Positions 56,037 through 64,000 of a stretch of DNA of 64,000 bases are shown in pieces; the stretch's first letter is position 1; every line of letters begins with the position of its first letter. The position numbers and the translations under genes were made by a program. The DNA comes from Metaphire vulgaris (lineage: Eukaryota; Annelida; Clitellata; Crassiclitellata; Megascolecidae), in contig CM030834.1 of the NCBI GenBank assembly GCA_018105865.1, positions 4,086,757-4,150,756 on the forward strand, given 5' to 3'. Below the pieces are notes generated by a model, which saw only the letters and a program-made list of their open reading frames with translations, was not told the origin of the DNA and searched no databases.

Positions 56037-56353
56037 CACAAATCAGTTATCCTCACATCCTTCCAATTACAAATTGCTTCTTTATGACCTTCCGAAATGG
56101 TGCACAGTGTAAATCACAATTTCTGTACTAAATATGGTGCCAAAAACTTGAAAAATCAAATAAGTTATGTACAGCAGAACTTTGATACAATTGGTTATAA
56201 TGTATACTAAGTAATAATGCACCACTAGGTACTATCCCATTTGACGCACTATATATGGTATTGGATATAACGTACCTCAGATATAACATACTAAATTTTA
56301 TGAATCCATTAAATACTTTATATAACCAAGTTCTATTGCATCTACTGCATATG

Positions 56354-56623
56354 CAGGGGCTAAATTGAGCAGGATCTTGCCGGATCTCCAATCTGGGATG
56401 TCTGGCATCAGATCCGGAAAGTCTGACATCAGATCCGGAGCGTACTTTTATTCTTTGTGATCTTTTATTGTTTATTTTAGCATTTTGCATGTACAGGAAA
56501 GGAAAGAAAACGTGAACTGTGCTCTAAATGTTGGTTTAAAATGTATAAAAAGTTGTGAATAAATTTTGTGGCCAGAGGAAAAATAAGGAGATACAGCACC
56601 TCTGAAAAAGTAATTTACCACTG
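56354..56623. mobile_element. hAT-like MITE, GATCCGG-rich (copy 1)
   Basis: Starts CAGGGGCTAAATTGAGC and ends TAATTTACCACTG. Flanking octamers TGCATATG and TGTATATA match 6 of 8. The left third repeats 'tgacatcagatccggaa' and 'gatcttgccggatctcc'. The copy at 62049-63053 (reverse) has the same sequence. It lies in the intron just downstream of the large RBFOX-like exon. Confidence 0.75.
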
Positions 56624-56699
56624 TGTATATACCGGGTATATATGATATATATTTATATAAACATATATATTCTGATACATAGATATGTTTGCATCTGAC

Positions 56700-56812
56700 C
56701 TTCTTATGATGTAAACTGGTCGTATTGTTGGTTTCGCACTGATCTTCAATTGACCCTTGGCATGGCACTTCACAGTCAATGGCAAAATGCTTAGTTGATA
56801 CAATTGAAGCCA

Positions 56813-56867
<55 letters not shown>

Positions 56868-57789
56868 CGATGATACTGCTGAGTCAGAATCAACTGGAGT
56901 TCCTCTGTCTGATTCAAAGAATCTATCAGAGTTACAGATCCACTCTTCTTCCTTCTGACTTATAATCATTGGATGTGAATCTAAAGACAGTTTCTTACAA
57001 CAAGTAAAGCTGTTAGCTTCAGCAGAGTCACTTGTGACAACTGGACTTTTGTATTTGAGAGTGCTGAAACCATTGCAATCGCCTTTCCCATTCAAAGTGC
57101 TCTCACCAGACTGACCACCACACCTTGAATGGCCAGTGGCTGCATAGACACCATGCACATCATCGCTGCAGCGTTCTTTAAAATTTGAAAATTCATGGTT
57201 CCTGGTATAACGGCCACTTCCAGTTGTTTTAAAACCAATGAGGGGCTTGCAGTTGTCCAAATCTACAGTCAAACGACGCTTGCTGCCAGGGCTAATGTTA
57301 ATATAAGGATTAACATCGTTCCTTGGAATTTGCACATTAACAGCGCGGAGATCACACGATTTGACTGCATCAGCAATGGCAGTTACTGTCTGTCTTAATT
57401 CCACTGTATTGCTAGCATCACTATGAAAATGGTAGGTCATTCCATTGGAAACAGTTGCAGTGGTTTGCATTGCAGTTTCATTTACTTCAGAAATAAAGTC
57501 GTCGGTGTCACAGAAATGCATCTGTGCAGTGAGTGCGATGCATTTGACATCAGCCTGACTCTGATTTGCATTATGGGAACTGTAATCGCCAGCAGCATTC
57601 ATCTCAGCTGAAAAGACTGCATCTACATTGCTAGAAGTTAAACATCTGTGTCCAGGAACCCTGATATTCTCTGCCAGTAGTAGTGTTGTTTCATCATGAA
57701 AGTACCAGTCGCCAACGCTGCTGAAGAATCTCATAGCCCATCCATACGTCTCCCTAGAAATTTCATCTGAATATACAGTAATAGCCTTT
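56700..57789 (-). CDS. Large exon with poly-Ser tract, probable N-terminal part of the RBFOX-like gene
   Basis: A 1,090-base open stretch on the minus strand, between the acceptor TTTGCTAG (pyrimidine/AT-rich tract before it) and the donor AAG|GTCAGATG. It encodes about 363 residues beginning 'KAITVYSDEISRETYGWAM', with acidic and Ser/Asn-rich sequence, a Cys-containing middle and a run of about 22 Ser followed by 'LASIVSTKHFAIDCEVPC'. I recognise no domain. An open stretch this long in such decayed DNA is strong evidence of selection. It ends in phase 0, like the start of the next candidate exon (43904), which is why I assign it to the RBFOX-like gene; it could equally be a separate gene. 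Confidence 0.6.
56815..56873. repeat. (GAT)n microsatellite inside the coding exon
   Basis: About 19 GAT units on the plus strand, read on the minus strand as TCA codons and giving the Ser tract. Confidence 0.95.
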
Positions 57790-57849
57790 CTAGCAAAATA
57801 AATAATTAATAAATATGCTAATTCGTAAACATGCAACATTTAACTTTGT

Positions 57850-59090
57850 CTTATTCATAGTGGCAATGTATCACAGCAGTAAACCTCACATAAGACATGA
57901 CTTTGCACAAACCAGAACTCAGCATGATTAATGACGATATTAATGACAATTAATTATGACGATTGCAAAACCTACAGTAAGCACCTAACATTCACTGTCT
58001 TGCAAAATATTCCCTTCATATCAGATTAATATGCTATGGAACAGGTTCATTAACACAGATTCTGTTAAATTCTTCTGAGAAGCCTTCCTTCCTTACGGTT
58101 TTACTAAACTCATCACTTATTTATGATAGCCAGGATGCAACAAAACCTGTTGCCAGACATCGTCACAGACAACAAATTAAGGACAGACATTCCAAATGGT
58201 TGGATTCAGCAGGCATCTTCATCCCTCCAAATGACAAAATTAACCAAATTCCACCTGCTCTCTGCTATCTACAAATCATGGAATCTCTGGAGCTCAGTGG
58301 GGATTGACAGTGCATCAGGCAATCATGTGCCTAGTGGGGAATGACAGAACATTGAATCAAGGACCTGTGGTATTCACTCGGAAGGAACTGTTTTAGCGGT
58401 GTTAAACCACTCCATTGCACCACTTGCTTACAAAGCAACAGTGGCTTACAAGCTTCTAGTTTCTTTCCAGGAGGAAATGTTGATTACCATTATTATTATT
58501 GCACTGTGTACATTTCAATATTGATGAAAATGTGCTTTATAGAGAACTAAATGATAACAAAATCAAACTTTGTCTTAGTCTACATGGAAATTTCAATTTT
58601 TTAAGTACAAATAGATGAAGGCAGTTATGAAAATTTGTAAAAGCAATAATATAGCTTCATGATGACTCTAAGTCACAAAATCGGGTGTTGAAAAAAGCAA
58701 GATGCTCTGAATAATGGGGTCACTTGAATATTTCAGCAGAAATGCCAGAGTCAGAACTGAAACCACGCCTCTACAACATTACAATTAATATAAGGTGACT
58801 GAATTTTCTGAGTGAAAATCGAGAAAATTTTGGGTTAGGGCTATCTTGGAGCTAGAGTTACTTTGCATGTACAGAAGTGGTCCATGGAACTAAAACTATA
58901 GTTGTGTTGCACTGCATAGTATACCAAACAGTCTTCATTTGCAACCATCTGCTGTCCTGCTGTGCCCATTTGATGTTTCCCGATTTCACATCGGTTAAAT
59001 TTCTCGAACTCACTTTTGCTGCAAGACATGTTTTATGCTTTTTTGTAGTCTATTTAGCGCATTTGCTGCACTGTGAACTTGCGCTTTATA
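57850..59090. other. No gene assigned
   Basis: AT-rich sequence upstream (minus-strand sense) of the large exon. A 73-codon plus-strand frame (58123-58344) has no known motif and no clear splice partners. The RBFOX-like gene's earlier exons, if any, could be here or beyond the window. Confidence 0.4.
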
Positions 59091-59097
59091 AATGCTC

Positions 59098-59098
<1 letters not shown>

Positions 59099-59136
<38 letters not shown>
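59099..59136. repeat. (AAT)n microsatellite
   Basis: About 12 AAT units, probably the tail of a LINE fragment ending 'tgcgctttataaatgctcgt'. Confidence 0.9.
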
Positions 59137-59138
<2 letters not shown>

Positions 59139-59147
59139 GATGTGGTC

Positions 59148-59337
59148 CAGTGGCGGCTCTAGGATTTGGCAAGTGGGGGGACCGTTGGGGTGGCAACTTC
59201 TAATCATGGGGGCCAACAATTTGCTGTTTAATGTATGTAACATTAAGTATAGTGTCCCAACTGGGGGGCCACTGGGGGGGGGCAGACACTCAATAGGGGG
59301 GCACGGGCCCCCTGGCCCCCCGGTGGAGCCGCCACTG
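59148..59337. mobile_element. hAT MITE, GGGGGG-rich
   Basis: Starts CAGTGGCGGCTCTAGG and ends GGTGGAGCCGCCACTG. Flanking octamers ATGTGGTC (59140-59147) and ACGTGGTC (59338-59345) match 7 of 8. The interior contains poly-G runs and 'gggccccctggcccccc'. Confidence 0.85.
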
Positions 59338-59369
59338 ACGTGGTCGAATATATCAGATCGTGGTAAACC

Positions 59370-59560
59370 GGTATTTAAGTGTTCTAAATTACTTCTGCTA
59401 AAGGTCCCATGGACAGACAAGAGAACTAATGAAGATATACTACATATGATGGAAGAGAGACAAACACTGATGACTACCATCAAGTTAAGACAGACAAAAT
59501 TTTTGGGCACGTGATGAGAAAAGAAGGATTAGAGAACTTGGCAGTGACCAGTGTTGTGAC
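59370..59560 (+). pseudogene. LINE C-terminal fragment
   Basis: The frame reads 'KVPWTDKRTNEDILHMMEERQTLMTTIKLRQTKFLG', then, after a stop, 'MRKEGLENLAVT', which is a well known segment near the C-terminus of many animal LINE proteins (typically 'ISWTDKVTNEEVL...RQLRFLGHVMRK'). It stops where a CAGTGTTGTGACTATTG-type hAT end begins (59554). Confidence 0.7.
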
Positions 59561-60189
59561 TATTGAAATAGTCAATACTATTTAAATACTATTTAAATAG
59601 TTCTGTTACCTAAATAATAATTTGCAACATGACACCTACATAGGCCTACAAGACATTGGTTTAGCTAATAATTTATTTTATTATATGGGTGCTCAGTTCA
59701 TAATGGTGAAGACGTGTTCTCGCACTCTTGGAGCATAGCTTCGCAACTATAGGGCCTACAATGTGATGCAAAATTTCTAGACTGCATTGTAATATATGCA
59801 CATAGCTGTAGTGTCATCATTAGGCCTACCACATTGTTGTGGAAACAGAAATTTCGCATTTAAATTAAAATTTAATGTCGACTTGCGTTTAGGCGTTATT
59901 ATTTATTATTTATTTGAAAATAGTCTACGCGTTTTGCCACGCGAATTTTTGCGTCTTTGAGACACAAATTGAGAGAACTAGATAACCCCATAGACTTTAA
60001 TGATAAGTTTGATAACCTCCGGTAGACGGTACCAGGAATAGAATTGTTAAATTTGTAATAATTCTATGGACAAGATAATAACATATTTTAGAGCTAATGG
60101 ATATATAGAGTATTAGGCTCTCAAATAAAGTAGCTATATTGGCTATAGCTACTTTATTTGGTGGGTGGGTCATTCATGCCGGATCATTT

Positions 60190-61200
60190 AATCAAAAGGG
60201 CGAGTGGGCAGGATGCTACAGCTATGGATGAAATGATTTTATAAAGAGAAATGATTTTAGTTTAGACAGAAAAACACGAGGAGATGTTGCAAGAAGGGGA
60301 GAAAATTGTAACTCAGAGTTTGTTATTTGGCTTTGATGTAGACAGCGAAGGGATATTGGAATTGAGTTCCAAAGCTCAGGTGCAGCGTATGAAAAAGCAC
60401 GATTGCAAATTTTGAGAGATGATTGATTCAGAGGTCGAAGGAGAGTTAGATGAGAAGAAGATCTAGTAGATCGAGGTTGTTGTGGAATTATCAGATTTCT
60501 TAGGTAGACAGGTTTTGATGTATGAAGTGAGTTAATATAAGTCATCGATATTATTTTATATTCAATGCGTTCTGCTATTTTGAGCCAGTGGAGAGATTTG
60601 AGTAATGGTGTAATGTGGCAAAATTTAGGCGATTTAGTTACTGCACGAGCTAAGGCATTTTGAATCGATTGGAGTTTACATATGGAAGCCTTTGGAAGAT
60701 TGTGAAACAGTGAGTTGCAGTAGTCTAACTTAGAGTGAACTATTGAAGTGGCAATGGTGGAAGCAGTTTTAATATCAAGGTAGGGACGAAGGCGACGTAG
60801 ATCATGAATGAGAGCATAACAGGTTTTTGATAGTTGAGATATGTGAGCTTCAAAATTTAGGGAGGAGTCAAAAGTAAATCCAAGATTTTTTGCAGTTGGA
60901 ACAGTGGTTATTATTGTATCTGGGGCTAAAATCAGTGTGGGATTTTCAATTTTTCAGTTGTTGTGGCAGTCCAAATAAGAGAAATTCTGCTTTGGAGGGA
61001 TTGAGGGCAAGGAGATTAGCTGACATCCATGATGAGATTGACGAAAATGCTGATTCTAGTTCAGAGATTGATGCCTTAAAGGAAGACGGAGTAAACGAAA
61101 GAAATAATTGAGTGTCGTCTGCATAAAGTTGATGATTCAATTTGAGACAGTTGATTAAAGATGACAGTGGGGTAGTGTAGAGACTGAACAAAACCGGTCC
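60190..61200 (-). mobile_element. L2-type LINE 3' half
   Basis: Minus-strand frames: 'LFSLYTTPLSSLINCLKLNHQLYADDTQLFLSF' (YADD present, 61100-61190) and 'LLALNPSKAEFLLFGL', then from 60545 'MTYINSLHTSKPVYLRNLIIPQQPRSTRSSSHLTLL', 'ICNRAFSYAAPELWNSIPISL' and 'SKLKSFLF'. It is the same subfamily as 5085-6190 and serves as its empty-site reference. Frameshifts present. Confidence 0.8.
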
Positions 61201-61204
61201 AAGG

Positions 61205-62048
61205 ACCGTAAATTGTAAATTGGCTGTCTAAATAGGTAAAAAGACTGAAAAAAGCAAAAAAGGTCATGAACCCGTAAAGGAGGGCTTGATGTCGAATCTG
61301 GGATCTGAAGTAACTATTCGCACAAAATAGCTGACAAGCAAAAAAAGTCGCCAACTTTTTCGCAAACTTGACCAGTCGAAAATGTCTTGCCCCCTGAAAA
61401 ACAGTGAAATGACGTATCTGTCAGAAATTGCAGATTTATGGCCAAAAATCAAAGTAGAAGTCAGGCTGGGTCAACGAGAGGGTTTTACCTGCTGCGAAAT
61501 CCTTCATTTGAAACGATTTCGTCGAAAGAAAACGCGATCGAACATCTAAATCATCTCCGAATATTTCACACAATGACATTCAGCATGACGATTATAGTGA
61601 AGACTGAAGAAAACGAATGGGACGATTGAATAGGATGACTACAAGCCAACCGCCTGTTCCTTCAGGACTGCGAAGACACCGTCGGTGGAGCTGCCGATAG
61701 TGGTGCCGGTGGTGGTGCCGGTGGTGGTGCCGGTGGTGGTGCCTGTAGGTGCCATTCCCATTCTGCGGCCGGTGGACGCGTGATCAGAGATCATCGATGG
61801 GCGAATACAATGACTTAACGTGCCGTCAAATAACGATTATGCCTACATCTACAGTGTAGGCCCCTATTAGGATTTAGGAATTCGTAGAAATTGTTTGCAA
61901 TTAAGATGTTCACATTGGTCGATGGGTCTTAGAGACTCTTCAGTGAGATTTCATTAAATGCATCTTATTCTTTCTGATACTTCGCTTAAATGAAGCGATA
62001 AAATTTCTCTGCAGATCAAGATTGACCAACTAACGCCAGCGTCGCTAG
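61205..62048. other. No gene assigned; module and GGTGGTGCC tandem repeat
   Basis: 61240-61400 holds 'aaaaaaggtcatgaacccg' and 'gctgacaagcaaaaaaagtcgccaac', the shared internal MITE module, but I could not define ends. 61690-61745 is a 15-bp-type tandem 'ggtggtgccggtggt'. A 63-codon frame at 61438-61629 has no known motif. Confidence 0.4.
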
Positions 62049-63053
62049 CAGTGGTTTAAATAAATCAGGGTTTTAAACCCAAAAATTTTGGAACCGCGGC
62101 CCACTTCAGCGGTTTGCAACGTGTCGCGACCCTAATCATAGCACGTAATATAAAAAAATGCATTAAGCCATCTGGCGAACGTTAGTTGAAACGAAATTTG
62201 AGTTTTGAATAAATGACAAAGCAAAACGTTCTGTTTCAATTGGAATGAGTATATGACAAATATATTAGGCATATTATTCATATTTTTGCCAAATAAGACA
62301 AAAGGAGAGAAGTAGATATTGAAATTTCTTGAAAAATATCCCTTTGAATATTTGCCAGGAACATACCTTTCTTACGCGTACCAAAAGTCCTATGAGTATG
62401 GCAAATTCGCTGTTCGATTAAAGATGAAACTATTATTATAAACCCAGTGACTCCGTATTGTGGACTTTCACAGCAAAATGGAATACGCTTTGCTTGCGTT
62501 ATTGCAAAATAAGATTAATCTTAAAAGTACTACAAGGAAGTTTCCCAAACTTTATGGAACTGCGACTACTTCAGCGGCTTTGTAACATGCCGCGACCCTG
62601 CAAACTTATTGTCAACTAAAATTGGATATAAAAGCACTTCTCATTTATGACACTTTTGAATCTAATTTCGCGCTACCCCGCGACTCACTAGACTGAGCCA
62701 TGAGATCCACTTTTGGGTCGCGACTCGCGACCCACAGTTTGGGAAACACTGATTTAAATTACTTTTTCAGAGGTGCAGGATCTCTTTATTTTTCCTCAAG
62801 CCACAAAATTTGTTCACAACTTTTTTATTCAAATTAAACGAACATTAAATTAGAGTACAGTTCACGTTTTCTTTTCTTTCCCGTGCATGCAAAGTGCTTA
62901 AGTAGACAATAAAAGATCACAACGTATAAAAAGTACGTTCCGGATCTGATGCCAGACGTTCCGGATCTCATGCGGCCATGCCAGCAGTGCCGGATCTCTT
63001 GGCAGACGTCCCAGATCGGAGATCCGGCAAGATCCGGCTCAATTTAACCCCTG
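62049..63053 (-). mobile_element. hAT-like MITE, GATCCGG-rich (copy 2), split by another hAT
   Basis: On the minus strand it starts CAGGGGTTAAATTGAGCC and ends TTTAAACCACTG. Flanking octamers GTCGCTAG (62041-62048) and AACGCTAG (63054-63061) match 6 of 8. It matches 56354-56623 throughout and is interrupted at 62066-62751. Confidence 0.75.
62066..62751 (-). mobile_element. hAT element nested in copy 2
   Basis: The complement begins CAGTGTTTCCCAAACTGTGG plus GTCGCGA words, as at 5754-5908; the other end is CAGGGTTTTAAACCC. Flanking octamers AAATAAAT and ATTTAAAT match 6 of 8. An internal repeat of 'ggcccacttcagcgg' and 'gcgacccta' near 62095 and 62560 suggests a composite. No transposase frame. 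Confidence 0.7.
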
Positions 63054-63159
63054 AACGCTAGTAGCACTTGCATATCTCGACGTTGCGTTGTTGTTGTTGT
63101 TGATGATGTTGTTGTTGTTCTTGACGGCAACGACGAAGCTGACAATGGTGGCGGTGGTG

Positions 63160-63265
63160 GTTGTGAGCATAGGCGGCGCACTCCTATCGGCCCCGTCGGC
63201 CCAGGCCGGGGTACTTTTGAAGGTACCCCGGCCCGCCATAGGTCGGGCCGGGGTACTTTTTAGGA
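63160..63265. repeat. GC-rich palindromic segment
   Basis: 'Ggccggggtacttttgaaggtaccccggcc' is a near-perfect hairpin, and 'gggccggggtacttttt' follows as a second half-copy. Function unknown; it may be an element end. Confidence 0.6.
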
Positions 63266-63330
63266 AGCAAGAACTGAAGAATTGCGATTCTTTAAATTGT
63301 TTGGTTAAATTCTCACTTCGAATTTCGTAA

Positions 63331-63595
63331 AAAGCCGCTGTCGCTGGAGGGCGAATGCTCTGCCGAATAGGGCTTTATAGTTGCAAGATCAGATAAGATC
63401 AGATAGGCATGTCATATTCTCATTTAACCCGAAGGCGTCAAACACGGCAGTCATAATCTTATTAGATTACAGCTGCTGTCGCGGGAGGAGGAATGCACTG
63501 CCCAATAAGGCTTCATAGTAGAAAGATCAGATAAGATCAGGCAGGGGTCATATACACCTTTAACCCGAGGTGTCAAACGCAGCAGTAACGTACGT
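63331..63595. repeat. Tandem duplication, unit about 137 bp
   Basis: 63334-63470 and 63471-63595 are similar: 'gctgtcgctggagggcgaatgctctgccgaatagggctttatag' against 'gctgtcgcgggaggaggaatgcactgcccaataaggcttcatag', and both continue with 'aagatcagataagatcag' and 'acccgaaggcgtcaaac' or 'acccgaggtgtcaaac'. It is less than 300 bases upstream of the ATG at 63871, so could be a promoter-proximal repeat. Confidence 0.8.
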
Positions 63596-63870
63596 CTATA
63601 AGTTAACATTCGATTAAAAGACGGCGGAAGGCCCTTTGACGAACCAAGTGGGGAGACGGTGGGCGAAAAGGCGAAGGGCAGCAGAGGGCACCAGGGAAGC
63701 AATAGAGGGCGTTAGAGTGTTTCACCGAGAGATCGCAGTCGGATTTGGGTCCCGATCGAAAGTGATCAGTTAGAGCTTCACCGTGTTTGCATAAATTGCG
63801 GAAAGCAATCTAACGACTTCAGGGATTGATTCAATCGTTCAACAGACAACAGCGCTTCGCCATCGACACA

Positions 63871-63918
63871 ATGGACAAGTTTGTTGTTAAACGTCGTAAA
63901 CTGAATGTCGAAGACCCT
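63871..63918 (+). CDS. Candidate first coding exon at the window edge
   Basis: ATG at 63871, then 16 codons 'MDKFVVKRRKLNVEDP' up to a consensus donor (CCT|GTAAGTAC). The basic 'MDKFV.KR' start resembles ZMYM1/TTF-type zinc-finger or hAT-derived proteins as I recall them, so it may be a transposase-like or domesticated gene continuing beyond the window. The short length and lack of downstream exons keep this tentative. Confidence 0.45.
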
Positions 63919-64000
63919 GTAAGTACTTCAGATACAACATCTGCGCAAATTATTCCATAGTGATGAGTGTAGGACTAGGACTATGCTACGAAAAACTATA

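Larger units (their letters stand above)
36655..57789 (-). other. RBFOX-like RNA-binding protein gene (span of recognised exons)
   Basis: Eight exons or exon candidates on the minus strand join in matching phase: 57789-56700, 43904-43794, 41566-41429, 41034-40981, 40081-39989, 38036-37979, 37382-37208, 36703-36655. The middle ones encode one complete RRM of the RBFOX (Fox-1) family, whose members bind UGCAUG in introns and control alternative splicing. Outside the RRM the protein is unlike the RBFOX proteins I know. The first exon with the start codon and the true last exon are not settled: an acceptor before 35562 would give four codons and a stop. The introns are up to 12.8 kb long and full of mobile elements. 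Confidence 0.7.

Noticed and set aside
58123..58344. 73-codon plus-strand frame
   Set aside because: No motif, no partner exons, average intergenic composition.

Overview
This is eukaryotic DNA, most likely from a marine invertebrate. It has spliced exons with GT/AG borders, many trinucleotide microsatellites (AAT, ATC, AGT), and a very dense layer of degraded LINE, hAT, mariner, gypsy and SINE sequence. Two palindromic octamers (TAGGCCTA and TACCGGTA) look clearly over-represented. An ambulacrarian (echinoderm or hemichordate) would fit, but I cannot prove the lineage. Nothing looks bacterial.

Layout. 1-25 kb is almost entirely transposon: L2/CR1-type, RTE-like and I/Nimb-like LINE pieces, several hAT elements nested in one another, a GGTACC-rich minisatellite (12.1-12.8 kb) and a GC-rich minisatellite (15.2-15.6 kb). 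At 25.95-26.16 kb (minus strand) lies an isolated first exon of a CYP46-like cytochrome P450. 26.7-29.6 kb is a hAT-type element split by a 1.9-kb L2 LINE; its sister copy lies in the opposite orientation at 15.6-18.4 kb. 29.6-34.5 kb holds more small elements and a decayed gypsy integrase.

The main gene is on the minus strand between 57.79 and 36.65 kb. Five consecutive exons (41.57 to 37.98 kb) encode a complete RRM that is clearly of the RBFOX (Fox-1) family, with exons of 54 and 93 nt. Two further downstream exons and two upstream exon candidates (43.8 kb, and a 1.09-kb exon at 56.7-57.8 kb with a poly-Ser tract) join in matching phase. The introns are loaded with mobile elements, including a DD37D mariner in a (TA)n tract and a roughly 2.5-kb imperfect inverted repeat (51.5-54.1 kb) that would fold into long dsRNA in the pre-mRNA.

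The last 6 kb holds an L2 LINE, a nested hAT pair, a tandem duplication and, at 63.87 kb, a short plus-strand starting exon.

Most general observation: at least fifteen non-autonomous or decayed elements can be bounded to the base by 8-bp target-site duplications. Many with different ends share an internal module (GACGAGCAAAAAAGGTCATC-like). Several families carry short tandem arrays in inverted orientation just inside their ends. All positions, duplications and counts were read by eye.
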